A stretch of DNA of 64,000 bases from Drosophila miranda (GCF_003369915.1 NW_022881614.1:4051001-4115000), one strand, 5' to 3'; positions 19,585-31,001 are shown, counted from the stretch's first letter. Notes: generated by a model from the letters alone, not told the origin. Numbers and translations: made by a program.

Positions 19585-22165
19585 GGCAGACATCGAAAAA
19601 ATGTATCGTCAGATCTGGGTCAATCCTGAGGACCAGTACTATCAAACAATTGTATGGCGAAATGATCCATCAGAAGATCTGAGATATTACAGACTCAAAA
19701 CTGTAACATACGGAACTAAGGCAGCTCCATATTTAGCCACAAAATGCCTACAATATCTTGCTCAAAAGGGCAAGAGAGAATACCCGGCTGGAGCTGATGC
19801 ACTAGAAAAGGATTTCTATGTGGATGATTGCTTAACAGGAGCAGATTCCATACCAGAGGCCCTCCAGAAACAGAAGGAACTTAACCAACTCCTACAAAAT
19901 TCTGGATTTAAGCTGAGAAAATGGTGCACAAACAACGTGCACATACTACAGAACATTCCGAAGGAAGACATGATTCCAAATGTACAACTGGAGGATACCA
20001 CTTATGAAGACTGCAGCGTGAAGACCCTGGGAATAACGTGGATGCCTAAATCCGACCATTTCTGTGGAAAAACGGAGATTGCCACTAAGGAAACAATATC
20101 CAGAAGAGATGTCGTATCCGAAATTTTTAGGATCTTCGATCCGCTTGGATTGTTTTCACCTGTTGTGATGAAAGCAAAAATCTTTATGCAGCATCTCACA
20201 AAGGAAGGTTTTGACTACAAAGAAGCGCTTCCACTTCATCTCCAGGAGGAATGGAAAAGGTACAGGGAGGAGTTAAAATTATTAAACTCCATACAAGTAC
20301 CACGTCATATATTCCAAGGACAAAGTCCGATATCATCAGAGATACATACCTTTGTTGACGCATCGGAGAAAGCATTTGGAGCTGCAGTATATATCCGAGC
20401 AATACATAAGGATAAGCGGGCAACGATTCAATTGCTATGTGCCAAATCACATTTAGCGCCCATCAATGCATTAACATTACCCCGTTTGGAACTAAAAGCG
20501 GCGGTGTTAGGTGCTCAATTGACAGCAAAAGTAAAGGAAGAGTTATCAATGGAAGATGCATCAACCTTCTTTTGGTCTGACTCAAGGATCGTATTATCAT
20601 GGATTAACTGCTCGTCATCCATCCGAGACAAATTCGTAGCTACAAGAATAGCTACGATTCAAGAATTGACGATACAAAGACAGTGGAGGCATGTCTCATC
20701 CGAAAATAATGCAGCAGATGTACTCTCCAGAGGAATGACGGCGACGAAGTTCATAAAACATAGCATGTGGTTTTATGGACCACTATTTTTACACGGCCCA
20801 ACATCTACATGGCCACCACCATTTGTGGCTACAAAAGAGGAGTTGATCAGTGCAAATCCCCAAAAGATTGGTCAGTCATCAATTATGACTATCACTCAGG
20901 AGGATGACCTAATCTACAAAATAAAGCACAACAACTCATACAACAAGCTATTGAGAATAGTAGCTTACATGATGCGTTTTCGAGGAAAGAAAACGCACAC
21001 AAGCAAGACTGTCCAAGTCAATGAGATGAAAGAAGCTCAGAAAATTGTCATTCGTTACATACAACAGAATGACTTCAAAGAAGACATACGTCATTTAACA
21101 AAACATAAGGAAACACAAAAGGGAAGTTCGATTAACTCTCTAACACCATTCATGGATCAGGAGGGAATCTTACGAGTAGGTGGTCGACTGGAAGCGGCAA
21201 ACATTTCATTTGACGCCAAACACCCAATGCTCCTGCCCTACAACGATCCAATTGTGAAGTTGATCCTTGGTAAGATACACAAGGAAAACATGCATTGCGG
21301 CCCCCAGGCATTGCTGACAGCATCACGACAACAGTACTGGATACTCAAAGGAAAAAACATGGCCAGAAGTATTGTGCAGAACTGCGTGAAATGCACTAGA
21401 GCCAAGCCTAAGCTACTAGAACAAATCATGGGAAATCTGCCACCTCTTCGAGTCACCCAAGCACGGCCATTCCTCAATTCTGGTGTTGACTACTGTGGAC
21501 CATTCAAAATCCACTATAAAATTCGAGGAAAGAAGCCTAATACAGCGTACATAGCTATATTTTGTTGTTTCGCGACTAAAGCAGTACATCTGGAGCTTGT
21601 CAGTGATCTCACCACAGAAGCATTTTTAGCGGCACTTCGGCGGTTCATCTCTCGTCGAGGAAAATGTCAAGTGCTCCATTGCGACAATGCTACGAATTTC
21701 GTAGGAGCCAGGAACAAACTTCAAGAATTAGAAGAAGCCATATTCTCGGAAAAGGCAAAAGAACATATTGTACAAGAGTGCAACAACAAAGGGGTACAGT
21801 TTAAATTTATACCTCCTCGCGCACCACACTTCGGCGGCTTATGGGAAGCTGCAGTAAAATCTGCCAAACATCTCCTCTTAAAAAATGTGACGACGGCAAA
21901 TCTAACTTATGAGGAGTTAGAAACGGTTATAGTCGAAATAGAGGCCATACTAAACTCTCGACCATTAACACCGATATCTGACAACCCAAACGACGTAACA
22001 GCACTAACGCCAGGGCATTTCCTGATAGGAGAGCCGTTAACCGCACAAGCTGACAGTGAGCCATCCCAGCAGCCAAAGACGCTAGGAAATCGATGGCAAG
22101 CAGTGTCAAAGTTGAAGCACTCATTCTGGACACAATGGTCCAATGAATATCTTCAGCAGTTGTAA
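19585..22165 (+). CDS. BEL RT-RNase H-integrase, second part
   Basis: Resumes the Pol frame of 7053-9608 with DIEKMYRQIWV directly after the nested element. The RT catalytic motif FYVDDCLTG is near 19814. RNase H follows (TFVDASEKAFGAAVY; LPRLELKAAVLGAQ; FFWSDSRIVLSWI). Integrase has its zinc region (MHCGPQALL, CVKCTRAKPKLL), GVDYCGPF with the first Asp, HCDNATNFVGA with the second, and APHFGGLWEAAVKS with the Glu. The frame ends at a TAA at 22163-22165 within the integrase tail; the partial copy at 39441 is open at that place, so this looks like a nonsense mutation that cuts Pol from the downstream envelope frame. Confidence 0.92.
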
Positions 22166-24211
22166 CAGCGTCAAAAGTGGAGGAAGTCTTCGGCTAACAT
22201 TAAGGAAGGAACATTAGTAATACTAAAGGAAGACAATACACCAGTATTACAATGGCCACTAGGAAGAATCATTCGATTGTTTCATGGCAAGGACAATTTT
22301 GTACGAGTGGTGGAAGTAAAAACGGCAAAGGGGATTTTCAAACGAGAGATCCAACATGTAGCTCCACTATTCAACGAAGAGGAACCCACACATAAAAATC
22401 CGATAGATGATCCATCAGAAAACGAAGAATCATCCGAGGACAGACAGCCTAGGAAAAGGACACAGCCGAATAAATTGTCGTTAACCATGACAATGCTTGT
22501 AATGTTGTTGCTGGTACCGTTAGCGATGGCACAGTCAATCAACATAACCCAGTTTGGATCAAAACCGGGTATATACTTTGAAAGAGTAGGAACCAGCCAA
22601 CTTGCGACAACTGATTGGACCATCATTGTCTATTACAATTTAAAGCCCTATTGGAAAGACATGAACACATTCACCATGGGGACTACAAAAATTGGACATC
22701 TATGCACACAACTTCAACTAGTAGACGCATGCACCAGTATGTATCAGCACTTCAAACATATAGAAGAGGACCTGCAAGCTGAAAATACACTAATAGCAAG
22801 AACACGGAGGCAAAGGGCACCGCTGGACATCATTGGAAACATCGCAAGCAGTCTATTTGGCGTATTAGATTCAACATATGCCCGAGAAATGTCGGAAACT
22901 ATAGCAAAGGTTAAGGATAACGAAGATCACCTATTAACCTTGCTTAAAAATCAAACATCATTGATTGACTCTACAATCAATGTGATAAAACGGGATGAAA
23001 TCTCAAATTCCAAACGATTAAGTCGAATTGAGGATTTCATCACCGAGTCAAAGGGAAGGGCTGATCATTTTAGCGCTTTTCAATGGTACACTACGTTGTC
23101 TACTCAGTTGACTCTATTATCTGCAAATCTTCAACGAATGCAAGCAGAGATCATCAATGTCCTGACAGATATCCGACACAATACAATTAGCCCTATGCTA
23201 ATATCCCCCCGACAACTTAAGGAACAACTGGAGCAGATACGGGATCATTTAAGGCCAGGACAAGCACTTCCAGTAACTCCCGACAATATGCTCATGGTGT
23301 ACCAGATGATGAAAGCAGAAGGCACTATAATAGAGGATCATGCAATTATCAAGGTTACATTTCCATTAGTCTCAATAAACGAACTGGAAATATACAAATT
23401 GACAGCGATTCCGGTGCCAAATAAAAATGGGATAAGCATGTTTGAAATAAAAACACCATATATGGCAATCAATAGTCACCGAGACGAATTCGTTGAACTA
23501 TCAGAGACTGAATTCAAAAACTGTCATCAAAGAGCAAACAATGACTTTGTTTGCTATAATAAACAAACAATGTTCTCAGCCGAAACAAGTTGTGAATTAC
23601 AAATGTTTCACAACAAAACGGACTCTTCATGTCACCTAGTCAACACAAAAAAATCATTTTTATGGTTGAGCATGCATAAAAGAAATCGATGGATTTTTGC
23701 AACAAAGTCATCATTAAAGCTATCAGCGGTATGTGCAGATGGCATTTCGGATATTAAGCTACAACACTCAGGAATATTGATCGCCGAACCTGGATGCATC
23801 ATTCGGAATTCGCTAATGACTGTCACAAGTCAGAGCACATTGGAAACTACTCTGCAGTTATCATACGCTCGGTTTGGAGATAGTGATCTCAACGAAACAT
23901 CAACTGAACGTTCTACAAAGAAGGTTTCAAGGAACAATGAAAAACTGAACTACGAGGAGCTGTATCAAATGGAAACGAATCTGCTACCACCTAAAGGTTT
24001 CAAGTTACCCCACAATCTTGAAACCATTGATCATCATCATATTGCCATCTACATTGCACTGCTCTTCATCATGATCATTGTAATGATTCATCTGGTTAAA
24101 AGGTGGTACACAACAAGACTCCCTTCTCAGCAGAGACATACACTTAGCTCATCAGCTAGTGAAGAAAACGCACCAAGGCATCCGTTCACAATCAATATTG
24201 ATGATGGTTGA
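22166..24211 (+). CDS. BEL integrase tail plus envelope-like protein
   Basis: Open frame to a TGA at 24209-24211; first internal ATG is 22277. The first ~100 codons are the integrase C-terminal region. Near 22487 a hydrophobic signal-like stretch (MLVMLLLVPLAMAQ) opens the envelope part. A furin-type basic site (RTRRQR) lies near 22800, followed by a hydrophobic stretch like the fusion peptide of insect errantivirus and baculovirus F-type envelopes, a long helical region rich in heptads, many N-glycosylation sequons and cysteines, and a transmembrane segment near 24040-24100 before a short cytoplasmic tail. Apart from the stop at 22163 upstream, the envelope frame itself has no break that I can see. 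In roo-type elements such an ORF is continuous with Pol. Confidence 0.85.
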   Translation, partial: QRQKWRKSSANIKEGTLVILKEDNTPVLQWPLGRIIRLFHGKDNFVRVVEVKTAKGIFKREIQHVAPLFNEEEPTHKNPIDDPSENEESSEDRQPRKRTQPNKLSLTMTMLVMLLLVPLAMAQSINITQFGSKPGIYFERVGTSQLATTDWTIIVYYNLKPYWKDMNTFTMGTTKIGHLCTQLQLVDACTSMYQHFKHIEEDLQAENTLIARTRRQRAPLDIIGNIASSLFGVLDSTYAREMSETIAKVKDNEDHLLTLLKNQTSLIDSTINVIKRDEISNSKRLSRIEDFITESKGRADHFSAFQWYTTLSTQLTLLSANLQRMQAEIINVLTDIRHNTISPMLISPRQLKEQLEQIRDHLRPGQALPVTPDNMLMVYQMMKAEGTIIEDHAIIKVTFPLVSINELEIYKLTAIPVPNKNGISMFEIKTPYMAINSHRDEFVELSETEFKNCHQRANNDFVCYNKQTMFSAETSCELQMFHNKTDSSCHLVNTKKSFLWLSMHKRNRWIFATKSSLKLSAVCADGISDIKLQHSGILIAEPGCIIRNSLMTVTSQSTLETTLQLSYARFGDSDLNETSTERSTKKVSRNNEKLNYEELYQMETNLLPPKGFKLPHNLETIDHHHIAIYIALLFIMIIVMIHLVKRWYTTRLPSQQRHTLSSSASEENAPRHPFTINIDDG

Positions 24212-24231
24212 GCATACTATGTTCAACGGCC

Positions 24232-24238
24232 GGGAGGA
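24232..24238 (+). other. Polypurine tract of the BEL element
   Basis: GGGAGGA immediately before the 3' LTR start TGTACG; the same sequence precedes the LTR at 40838. Confidence 0.65.
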
Positions 24239-25137
24239 TGTACGATTTCAACGAAAGTACAAAATTGTACGATTAGACCTAGACAAATAGCTAACCATAA
24301 ATAGGTTAAGATTTCCCAGCCACCTAAAGAAATAAACGATAATATGCTCTAAATATAAATATGTGACATGCACTACTGACCTAAATAAATATACAACGGA
24401 CAGCTGCATGCATTTGTGTACATACACTGTTAAGATATTTACGGCACTATCATAAAACACATTCTGGATTACCTGCATGTGGTCAAATCACACACCATCT
24501 GCATGATAACCATTGTGACCGTCATAAATATGACCCTTGGAATATTCCACTGTTGGATTTGTAGTAATTGCTTAGTCCTAAATAGAGATAACACATTTCC
24601 CTAGCAATATGATACTCAGAGCTAATTAAACATACCTAAGATCCTAAGTAAACAATCATACTCATAGAAATTGTATATAAACCTTGCATTTTACCAAATA
24701 AAATCAGTACGAAAGAAAACTCTGACGTATTCACATCTCCGAAGCCCAATTTGTTCAAGTACCGATTGCGGCGACCATTTGTTACTGGTACATGAACCGG
24801 TAGCATACATACATAACATTTTCAGCATACGATTGTCATATTGACAATCACACAAAATCAAGTGAATCTACATCATCAGATTCATTTAATTTACTCATTT
24901 GGTGACCCCGACGTGATGAATTGACATTCACCACAAAATCAAGTGAATCTACATCAACAGATTCATTTGATTTGTACATTTTCAGCATACGATTGTCATA
25001 TTGACAATCACCAGAATCAAGTGAATCTACATCAACAGATTCATTTGATTTGTTCATTTGGTGACCCCGACGTGATGAATTGACATTCACCACAAAATCA
25101 AGTGAATCTACATAAACAGATTCATTTGATTTAATCA
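24239..25137 (+). repeat. 3' LTR of the BEL element (899 bp)
   Basis: Starts TGTACGATTT and ends TTTAATCA, followed by the target duplication CGTGA. Its first ~750 bp match the 5' LTR; the tail holds two PBS-like modules in one orientation, against six in mixed orientation in the 5' LTR. Confidence 0.88.
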
Positions 25138-25142
25138 CGTGA

Positions 25143-25584
25143 CATTATTCACATTTTTTTGTTGGTGTGGGGATTCGAGATGGTGGTGCGACCTGCTCTA
25201 TGTAAATTGGTCGCATGACAAAGGAACTTGTGTGTCCGTGTCTCTATTGTCTGAGCAATCAATTGCTGTCTAACCTTTTGATGATAGCTGCTGGTCCCCT
25301 GTTCATGAGGATTGATGGTTACTAGGGAACGGATAGAAGACTCCATCTAGTCGTGTACCAGAGTACCCTCTCCTTCCCACTGTACGCCGCATATTTCCCT
25401 TTCTGATGCCCACTGTGCCTGGACCTCCTGTCATAAGCGGCTTTTGGCCATAAATGGTTTAAATGCGAGAGAGTCTGCTTCAAGCAGTTCCCCTCCCCTC
25501 CAGCCACCACTAAGCGAACCATCGATTGCGTGTTGCAACAAACGTTGATTATGTAAATCCTAAGCAGCAGGCAGTCCGTATATA
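25143..25584. other. Flanking DNA between two LTR elements
   Basis: Unique-looking DNA with no exon or repeat that I can support. It ends in a short TA run, the target of the next element. Confidence 0.5.
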
Positions 25585-25840
25585 TGTAGGAAACGAAGGA
25601 AAGAGAGAGACACGAAGCGGTCGTGTTTTCGTCGTGTCGTCGGGATAGAGCAGTAATCGGCTCTGAGAGAGCCGATAGCAAGAGAGAGAGAGATCAGTCA
25701 GTTGTCAGTTCAGCCACGCATCAGACGTACACGCATATAATTAGTCCCAAACATACTTGTAAAACTTGGAGCTGCTATAATTTTAATTTACTTATCAAAT
25801 AAATGTTACTCGTTGCCATCAAGCAACTTAAACTACTACA
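25585..25840 (+). repeat. 5' LTR (256 bp) of the SAP-type Gypsy element
   Basis: TGTAGGAAAC to AACTACTACA. It contains the inverted repeat CGGCTCTGAGAGAGCCG and a polyadenylation signal AATAAA at 25798-25803. The inverted copy at 32354-32615 is 262 bp. Confidence 0.85.
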
Positions 25841-25842
25841 AA

Positions 25843-25860
25843 TTGGGGGCTCGCCCGAAA
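25843..25860 (+). promoter_or_regulatory. Primer-binding site (proline-tRNA-like)
   Basis: TGGGGGCTCGCCCGAAAA begins two bases after the LTR. The inverted copy has TGGGGGCTCGTCCGA at the matching place (32337-32351, minus strand), closer to the tRNA-Pro type of site. Confidence 0.6.
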
Positions 25861-26040
25861 ATAAGCCCAAGACAACAACATTTGCAAGTGAGATTTGTGC
25901 GTGTACTTGGAAATTTTGGCGAACACGAGACTAGTGACATAAGAGATCGGTCGCGGTGCGAAATTGAATTGCAGTCTGGCCTATAAGTGAGAGAGAGACA
26001 CTTGTCGAAGAAGGCGCATTAGTGTGAGCAGACATTCAAG

Positions 26041-26420
26041 AGAGCTGGAGCGACAAAACTACGGCAGACGACAGCAAACACAGCAAGAATCAAAACCTTC
26101 GTTGTTGTTGTTGTGCATTGCGTCTGAGAGGCTAGAGCTACAAGGAGACAAGCGGCACAGAGACGACAATCTGAGCGCGTTCGTTCCAAAGAGAGCAGAA
26201 GCGACAAAACGACGGCAGACGGCAGCAAACACAGCAAGAATCAAAACCTTCGTTGTTGTTGTTGTGCATTGCGTCTGAGAGGCTAGAGCTACAAGGAGAC
26301 AAGCGGCACAGAGACGACAATCTGAGTGCGTTCGTTCCAAAGGAAGCAGAAGCGACAAAACGACGGCAGCAAACAGCAAGAATCAAAGAACATTGATTGT
26401 TGTTGTGTTGCACTGCGTCG
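26041..26420 (+). repeat. Tandem repeat in the leader, ~160-bp units
   Basis: Two full units and part of a third, each with GCGACAAAACGACGGCAG, a GTTGTTGTTGTTGTG run and GACGACAATCTGAG. The inverted leader at about 31800-32160 has the same arrangement. Short frames on both strands here (Ser/Cys/Leu- or Arg-rich) are products of the repeat composition and not genes. Confidence 0.8.
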
Positions 26421-26761
26421 GACGGTGACTACAACTACAAGAAGAGACAAGCAGCAAGGAGACGACCATTTTGTAACAGCAGAAGCAGCGACGATTCGGG
26501 AAGCGACAACGAGTTAACGGCGAACAGCGAGAGCAAGGCAAGGCAACAAAGAGAGGACGGCAACAGCGACATCGACAGGCAAGCGAGATCTGGATGTGGT
26601 GGTGTGTGTGCGTCAAATTTGGAGTCTGGAAAGTTCTGCGCAGAAGCGAGAGTTAACAAGGGTAAACCCTTAATAAGGAGTAATAAGGTTGTTTAAGTTG
26701 ATTTAATTACATTTTCTTAGATATAAGCTAATATCAATTATTTTGTATTCAAATCGTCACG

Positions 26762-29026
26762 ATGCAAGTTGAAGAGATAATGACACTGAGAGTCGCACAT
26801 TTGCGAGAGAAGTTAAGAGAGCTTGCGTTGCAGACGACGGGACGAAAGCGCGATTTGCAAGATAGACTATTAATACATCACGGCTTTCCAGTTGAGAATG
26901 AAGAAGAGTCAGAGGATGAGTCCGTAGTATCAGCAGTTGATGATACCGTAGCAGTTCAACCAGGTACGCGACAGGCAGAGTATAAATCTTGGTTTACGCT
27001 AAAAGACGTGAAAGGTAGTGTGTCACAATTTTCTGGTTCTAATAACCCCGACATCAATCAATGGATAGAGGAATTAGAAGAATGCGCAGCTACTGTTCAA
27101 TGGAGTCAATTACAATTATTCATTTATGCCAAGTTGTTAGTTGGTGCAGCAAAATCTTTCGCTCGTAGTTTGCGTGATATTCGTAACTGGAATTCGTTGA
27201 AGGCAGCTCTGTTGGATGAGTTTAGTGTTAAACTGTCGTCCGTAGAAGTACATAGAATGTTGCAAAAGCGCCAGCAGAAAAAAGGAGAGTCGTTGCATGA
27301 GTTTTTGTATGCGTTAATGGAGATAGCCAAGCCAATTAAACTAGATGATGAGAGTTTAATCGAATATTTTGTGGATGGTATACCAGACGCTAGGGCAAGT
27401 AAGGCAATGCTGTACCAAGCTAGAAACTTAAAGGAGCTTAAATTTCAGATCGATGTTTACCAGAAAGCTAGAGGCGGATCCAAGCCGATGAGTAAGAATT
27501 GGCCGCTGAGTAATAAAAGTGAGAGTTCGGTGAAAGGGTCGATGGCAGAGAATTTTAGGAAATGTTTTAAGTGTGGAGACAAATCGCATTTGAGGAAAGA
27601 TTGTCCCAAAAATGATTTTTGTTGTTTCAAATGTGGCCAACCAGGACACCGTGCTGCAAGCTGTAATGTCAAGGTCGAAACCAGACAAGAAAAGAGATCG
27701 AATACAAACATTTTTCGAGATAAGGAAATCGTTGATAAGCCGTCAGGCATTTTCACTCCATCAGGTTTGGAATTAAAGGATATTAAGTACGCGAATTTGG
27801 TATTCCAAGGTTTGATTGATACTGGAGCAGATTTGTGTTTAATTCGCAGGAGGGTATTTTTGAAATTTGGAAATCTTGAACTGATCGGCCAGGAGAAATG
27901 TTTAACAGGTATTGGAGATAGTCAAGTTGTAACTTTTGGTAGCTTTTCGATACCAGTGAAAATCGATGAGATTGAAATGGAGGTAGAATTTCATGTCATT
28001 CCAGACGAGGATATTGGTTTTGAAGCCATTTTAGGAAGGACTATTCTGGATCATGTTGACATGCAAGTTTCTAAGACAGGAACAAGATTTGTTCGTAGAG
28101 TTTGTGGCGAGGATAAAGATAAGAAACTTGATCAGGTAGCATCGTCCTCATGCGTGGAATTGTTTAATGAATATAAAGGCATTTGCATGTCAAGTATTGA
28201 CGAAGTTGAGAAGGAGTTTTCAATTGATGTTGGTCATCTCAGTGAAGCACATGCTAGAGAGGTTAGGGGTATGGTAGGAAAGTACCAACCTCAGAGAAAT
28301 GTAGATGCGCCGATAAAAATGAAAATTGTATTAGTGGATGAGATACCAGTTTTCCAGCATCCGAGACGATTACCGTTGTGTGAACAGGAAATCGTGGACA
28401 AGCAAGTGGAAGAGTGGCTGGCTCAGAAGATTATAAAGCCAAGTACATCGGAGTATGCATCACCAGTAGTGTTGGTACCCAAAAAGAACGGTAGCAAGAG
28501 ACTATGCTGTGATTACCGAAAGCTGAATGAGAAAATAGTTCGCGATAACTTTCCAATGTCACATATGGATACAGTGTTGGAGAAACTGCAGGGTGCAAAG
28601 TATTTCACCACGTTGGATTTAACGAATGTTTTTTTCCATGTGCCTGTAGAAGTCGAGTCTCAAAAATATACGTCTTTTGTGACTCAGAATGGTCAGTTCG
28701 AATTTTTATATGTACCATTTGGAATTTCAAATTCTCCAGCGGTGTTTACCAGATTTATAATGGCTGTGTTGAGAGATTTGGTAAAGAATAATGAAGCAGC
28801 AGTCTATATGGATGACGTTATTATTTGTAGTCAAGATATAGAAGAGGGTTTGTTAAAGTTGAAAAAAGTACTGAAGATAGCGGAAATGAATGGGCTACGT
28901 ATAAATTGGAGAAAGTGTCAGCTGTTACGACAAAAGGTTAACTTTCTGGGGTATATAATAGAAAAGAATACGATAAGACCAAGTTCCCAGTGCCAGTTGA
29001 TAAAAAAGCAGTGCAGCGTTTCATAG
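26762..29026 (+). CDS. Gag-protease-RT of the SAP-type Gypsy element
   Basis: 754-codon frame from ATG 26762. Residues ~8-42 resemble a SAP DNA/RNA-binding motif (LREKLRELALQTTGRKRDL). The capsid-like region follows (~75-240), then two CCHC knuckles (CFKCGDKSHLRKDC, CFKCGQPGHRAASC; ~270-305). The protease motif is LIDTGADLCLI (~353). RT starts at ~540 with VLVPKKNGSKRLCCDYRKLN and has the catalytic VYMDDVIIC (~680). The frame fails near 28985, where the RNase H part continues in another frame. Gag and Pol are fused in one frame here. Confidence 0.9.
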   Translation: MQVEEIMTLRVAHLREKLRELALQTTGRKRDLQDRLLIHHGFPVENEEESEDESVVSAVDDTVAVQPGTRQAEYKSWFTLKDVKGSVSQFSGSNNPDINQWIEELEECAATVQWSQLQLFIYAKLLVGAAKSFARSLRDIRNWNSLKAALLDEFSVKLSSVEVHRMLQKRQQKKGESLHEFLYALMEIAKPIKLDDESLIEYFVDGIPDARASKAMLYQARNLKELKFQIDVYQKARGGSKPMSKNWPLSNKSESSVKGSMAENFRKCFKCGDKSHLRKDCPKNDFCCFKCGQPGHRAASCNVKVETRQEKRSNTNIFRDKEIVDKPSGIFTPSGLELKDIKYANLVFQGLIDTGADLCLIRRRVFLKFGNLELIGQEKCLTGIGDSQVVTFGSFSIPVKIDEIEMEVEFHVIPDEDIGFEAILGRTILDHVDMQVSKTGTRFVRRVCGEDKDKKLDQVASSSCVELFNEYKGICMSSIDEVEKEFSIDVGHLSEAHAREVRGMVGKYQPQRNVDAPIKMKIVLVDEIPVFQHPRRLPLCEQEIVDKQVEEWLAQKIIKPSTSEYASPVVLVPKKNGSKRLCCDYRKLNEKIVRDNFPMSHMDTVLEKLQGAKYFTTLDLTNVFFHVPVEVESQKYTSFVTQNGQFEFLYVPFGISNSPAVFTRFIMAVLRDLVKNNEAAVYMDDVIICSQDIEEGLLKLKKVLKIAEMNGLRINWRKCQLLRQKVNFLGYIIEKNTIRPSSQCQLIKKQCSVS

Positions 29027-30834
29027 GATTGACTTCTTATTTCCGAAAGTTTATTGAGGGTTATGCTGTTATTGCAAAACCATTGACAGATCTGCTGCGG
29101 AAGGATGTTAAATTTCAATTTAAGGAGATACATCAGGTTGCGTTTGAACAACTAAAGGTAGCATTGATTAGTAGACCTGTTTTAGAAATGTACAACCCGA
29201 AGTTGGAGACAGAAATCCATACTGATGCATCAAAATGGGGGTATGGAGCCGTGTTACTGCAAAAGAGTTTGGAAGACAGCCAATTCCATCCAGTTCAATA
29301 TATGAGCCGTAGGACTAAGCCATGTGAAGAGAAATATCCTGCTTATGACCTTGAGGTTCTGGCAATTATCGAAGCTTTAGCGAAATGGCGTGTATACGTT
29401 TTGGGTATAAAGTTCAAAATTGTCACAGATTGTAATGCATTTACAATGACGATCAAAAAGAAAGACGTTCCATTGAGAGTAGCACGTTGGGCCATGTACC
29501 TACAAGATTTTAATTATGTTATAGAACATCGCTCAGGAACGAAGATGAGGCACGTTGACGCGTTGAGTCGTGTATCTTGTTTTATGGTGACCGAAAGTAT
29601 AGCTCATCGTTTGAAAGAAGCATAGCTAACCGACGATTGGGTTAAGGCTGTTAAAAGTATTGTGGAGGACAAGAAATATGAGGATTATTATATTCAGAAT
29701 CAGATTTTATCGTAGTACCAGCTCAGTTGGAAAATGAGATTATATCAATAGCACATAAGCAAGGACATTTTTCAGCTAAAAAGACACAAGATATCATTGA
29801 TATCGTATTATATTCCGAAGTTAAAAGACAAAGTATGGCGCGTAATAAATAGTTGTGTCGAGTGTATCACGTGAGGGTTATTTGCAACCAATAGACAAGG
29901 GTGATAGGCCGTTACAAACGTATCACATTGATCACGTTGGACCAATGGAAATGACTAAAAAACAGTACAATTATATACTGGTTGTCGTTAATGGATTTTC
30001 TAAGTTTGTTTGGTTATATTCTACACGTAGTACAGGCGTTGAAGAGGTCGTTAAGTGTTTGGAAATTCAGGGGACTAGTTTTGGTAATCCGAACAGAATA
30101 GTGACGGATAGGGGTGCAGCGTTTATGTCCAATTTGTTTCGTGAATATTGTGAGAGAGAGAAAATACAGCATTTAATGATTGCCACAGGCGTTCCACGTG
30201 GGAATGGTCAAGTCGAAAGGATGCACAAGATAGTGGTGCATATGTTGTAGAAATTGTGTCAGGGTAATTCCGGTAGTTGGTATAAGCATCTAGGAAAAGT
30301 ACAGCAAATGATCAACAGTGCTGAGCCGCGAAGTACCAAGGTAACACCTTTCAAGATATTGACTGGGCTAGACATGCGTATAGGAATGGATCCAAAAATA
30401 AAAGAAATATTGGAAGAATCACTTATCGAAGAGTTGACCAAGGACCGCGAAAAAATTAGAAAGGAAGTAGTTGAAAACATTGCACGGTTACAGCAGGAAA
30501 ACAAGAAGAGTTTTGACTTAAAAAGGAAACTAATAGACAGTATGAGGTTAATGAGCTAGTAGCTATCAAGCGTACTCAGTATGGTACTGGATTAAAGCTA
30601 AAAGGAAAGTATCTAGGGCCGTATAAGGTGGTTAGGGTAAAGAATCATGGAAGGTACGTAATCGAGAAGATTGGGGATACTGACGGTCCCCATAAAACCT
30701 CTACAGTTTCAGAATATATGAAACCTTGGCTAGACCCATCCGAGGCTAATGGTCCGTCAGGACAGCCGAATGTAGGAAACGAAGGAAAGAGAGAGACACG
30801 AAGCGGTCGTGTTTTCGTCGTGTCGTCGGGATAG
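28990..30834 (+). pseudogene. RNase H-integrase of the SAP-type Gypsy element, broken
   Basis: 28990-29625 encodes the RT connection (QRFIGLTSYFRKFI) and RNase H (EIHTDASKWGYGAVLLQ, YDLEVLAIIEAL). A stop at 29623, two or more breaks across 29700-29860 (integrase zinc region), a stop at 30248-30250 and another at 30557-30559 divide the rest. The integrase core is recognisable (YHIDHVGPM, IVTDRGAAFMSNLF, GNGQVERMHK). The last frame (to 30834) holds the C-terminal GPYKV-type region and runs into the LTR at 30771. At least five disabling changes. Confidence 0.85.
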
Positions 30835-30936
30835 AGCAGTAATCGGCTCTGAGAGAGCCGATAGCAAGAGAGAGAGAGATCAGTCAGTTGTCAGTTCAGC
30901 CACGCATCAGACGTACCGGCATATAATTAGTCACAA
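30771..30936 (+). repeat. Partial 3' LTR ending at the inversion point
   Basis: First 166 bp of the 256-bp LTR, beginning TGTAGGAAAC. It stops at the turn-around near 30936, where ATAATTAGTCACAAA and its reverse complement flank a 15-base loop. Confidence 0.85.
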
Positions 30937-31001
30937 AAGTTTTACAAGTATGTTTGTGACTAATTATAAGCGTGCACGTCTGATGCGTGGCTGACAACTG
31001 A

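Larger units (their letters stand above)
5291..25137 (+). mobile_element. Env-bearing BEL/Pao LTR retrotransposon, split by a nested Gypsy element
   Basis: LTRs start TGTACGATTT and end ..CA. The flanks carry the same 5 bp, CGTGA, at 5286-5290 and 25138-25142, a target duplication of the length usual for BEL/Pao. Order inside: PBS, gag, aspartic protease, RT, RNase H, integrase, envelope, polypurine tract (24232-24238), LTR. This matches the roo-type BEL elements, which also carry an envelope-like region. A complete Gypsy element (9609-19584) interrupts it within the reverse transcriptase. Removing the nested element, its own size is about 9.9 kb. A partial second copy lies at 39441-41495. 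Confidence 0.9.

Noticed and set aside
26019..26660. Several overlapping 60-106 codon frames on both strands
   Set aside because: They arise from the leader's tandem repeats, with low-complexity peptides and no conserved domain; the same occurs at 31517-32299.
29625..29860. Possible separate small gene between RNase H and integrase frames
   Set aside because: The translated pieces are the broken integrase zinc region of the same Gypsy element.
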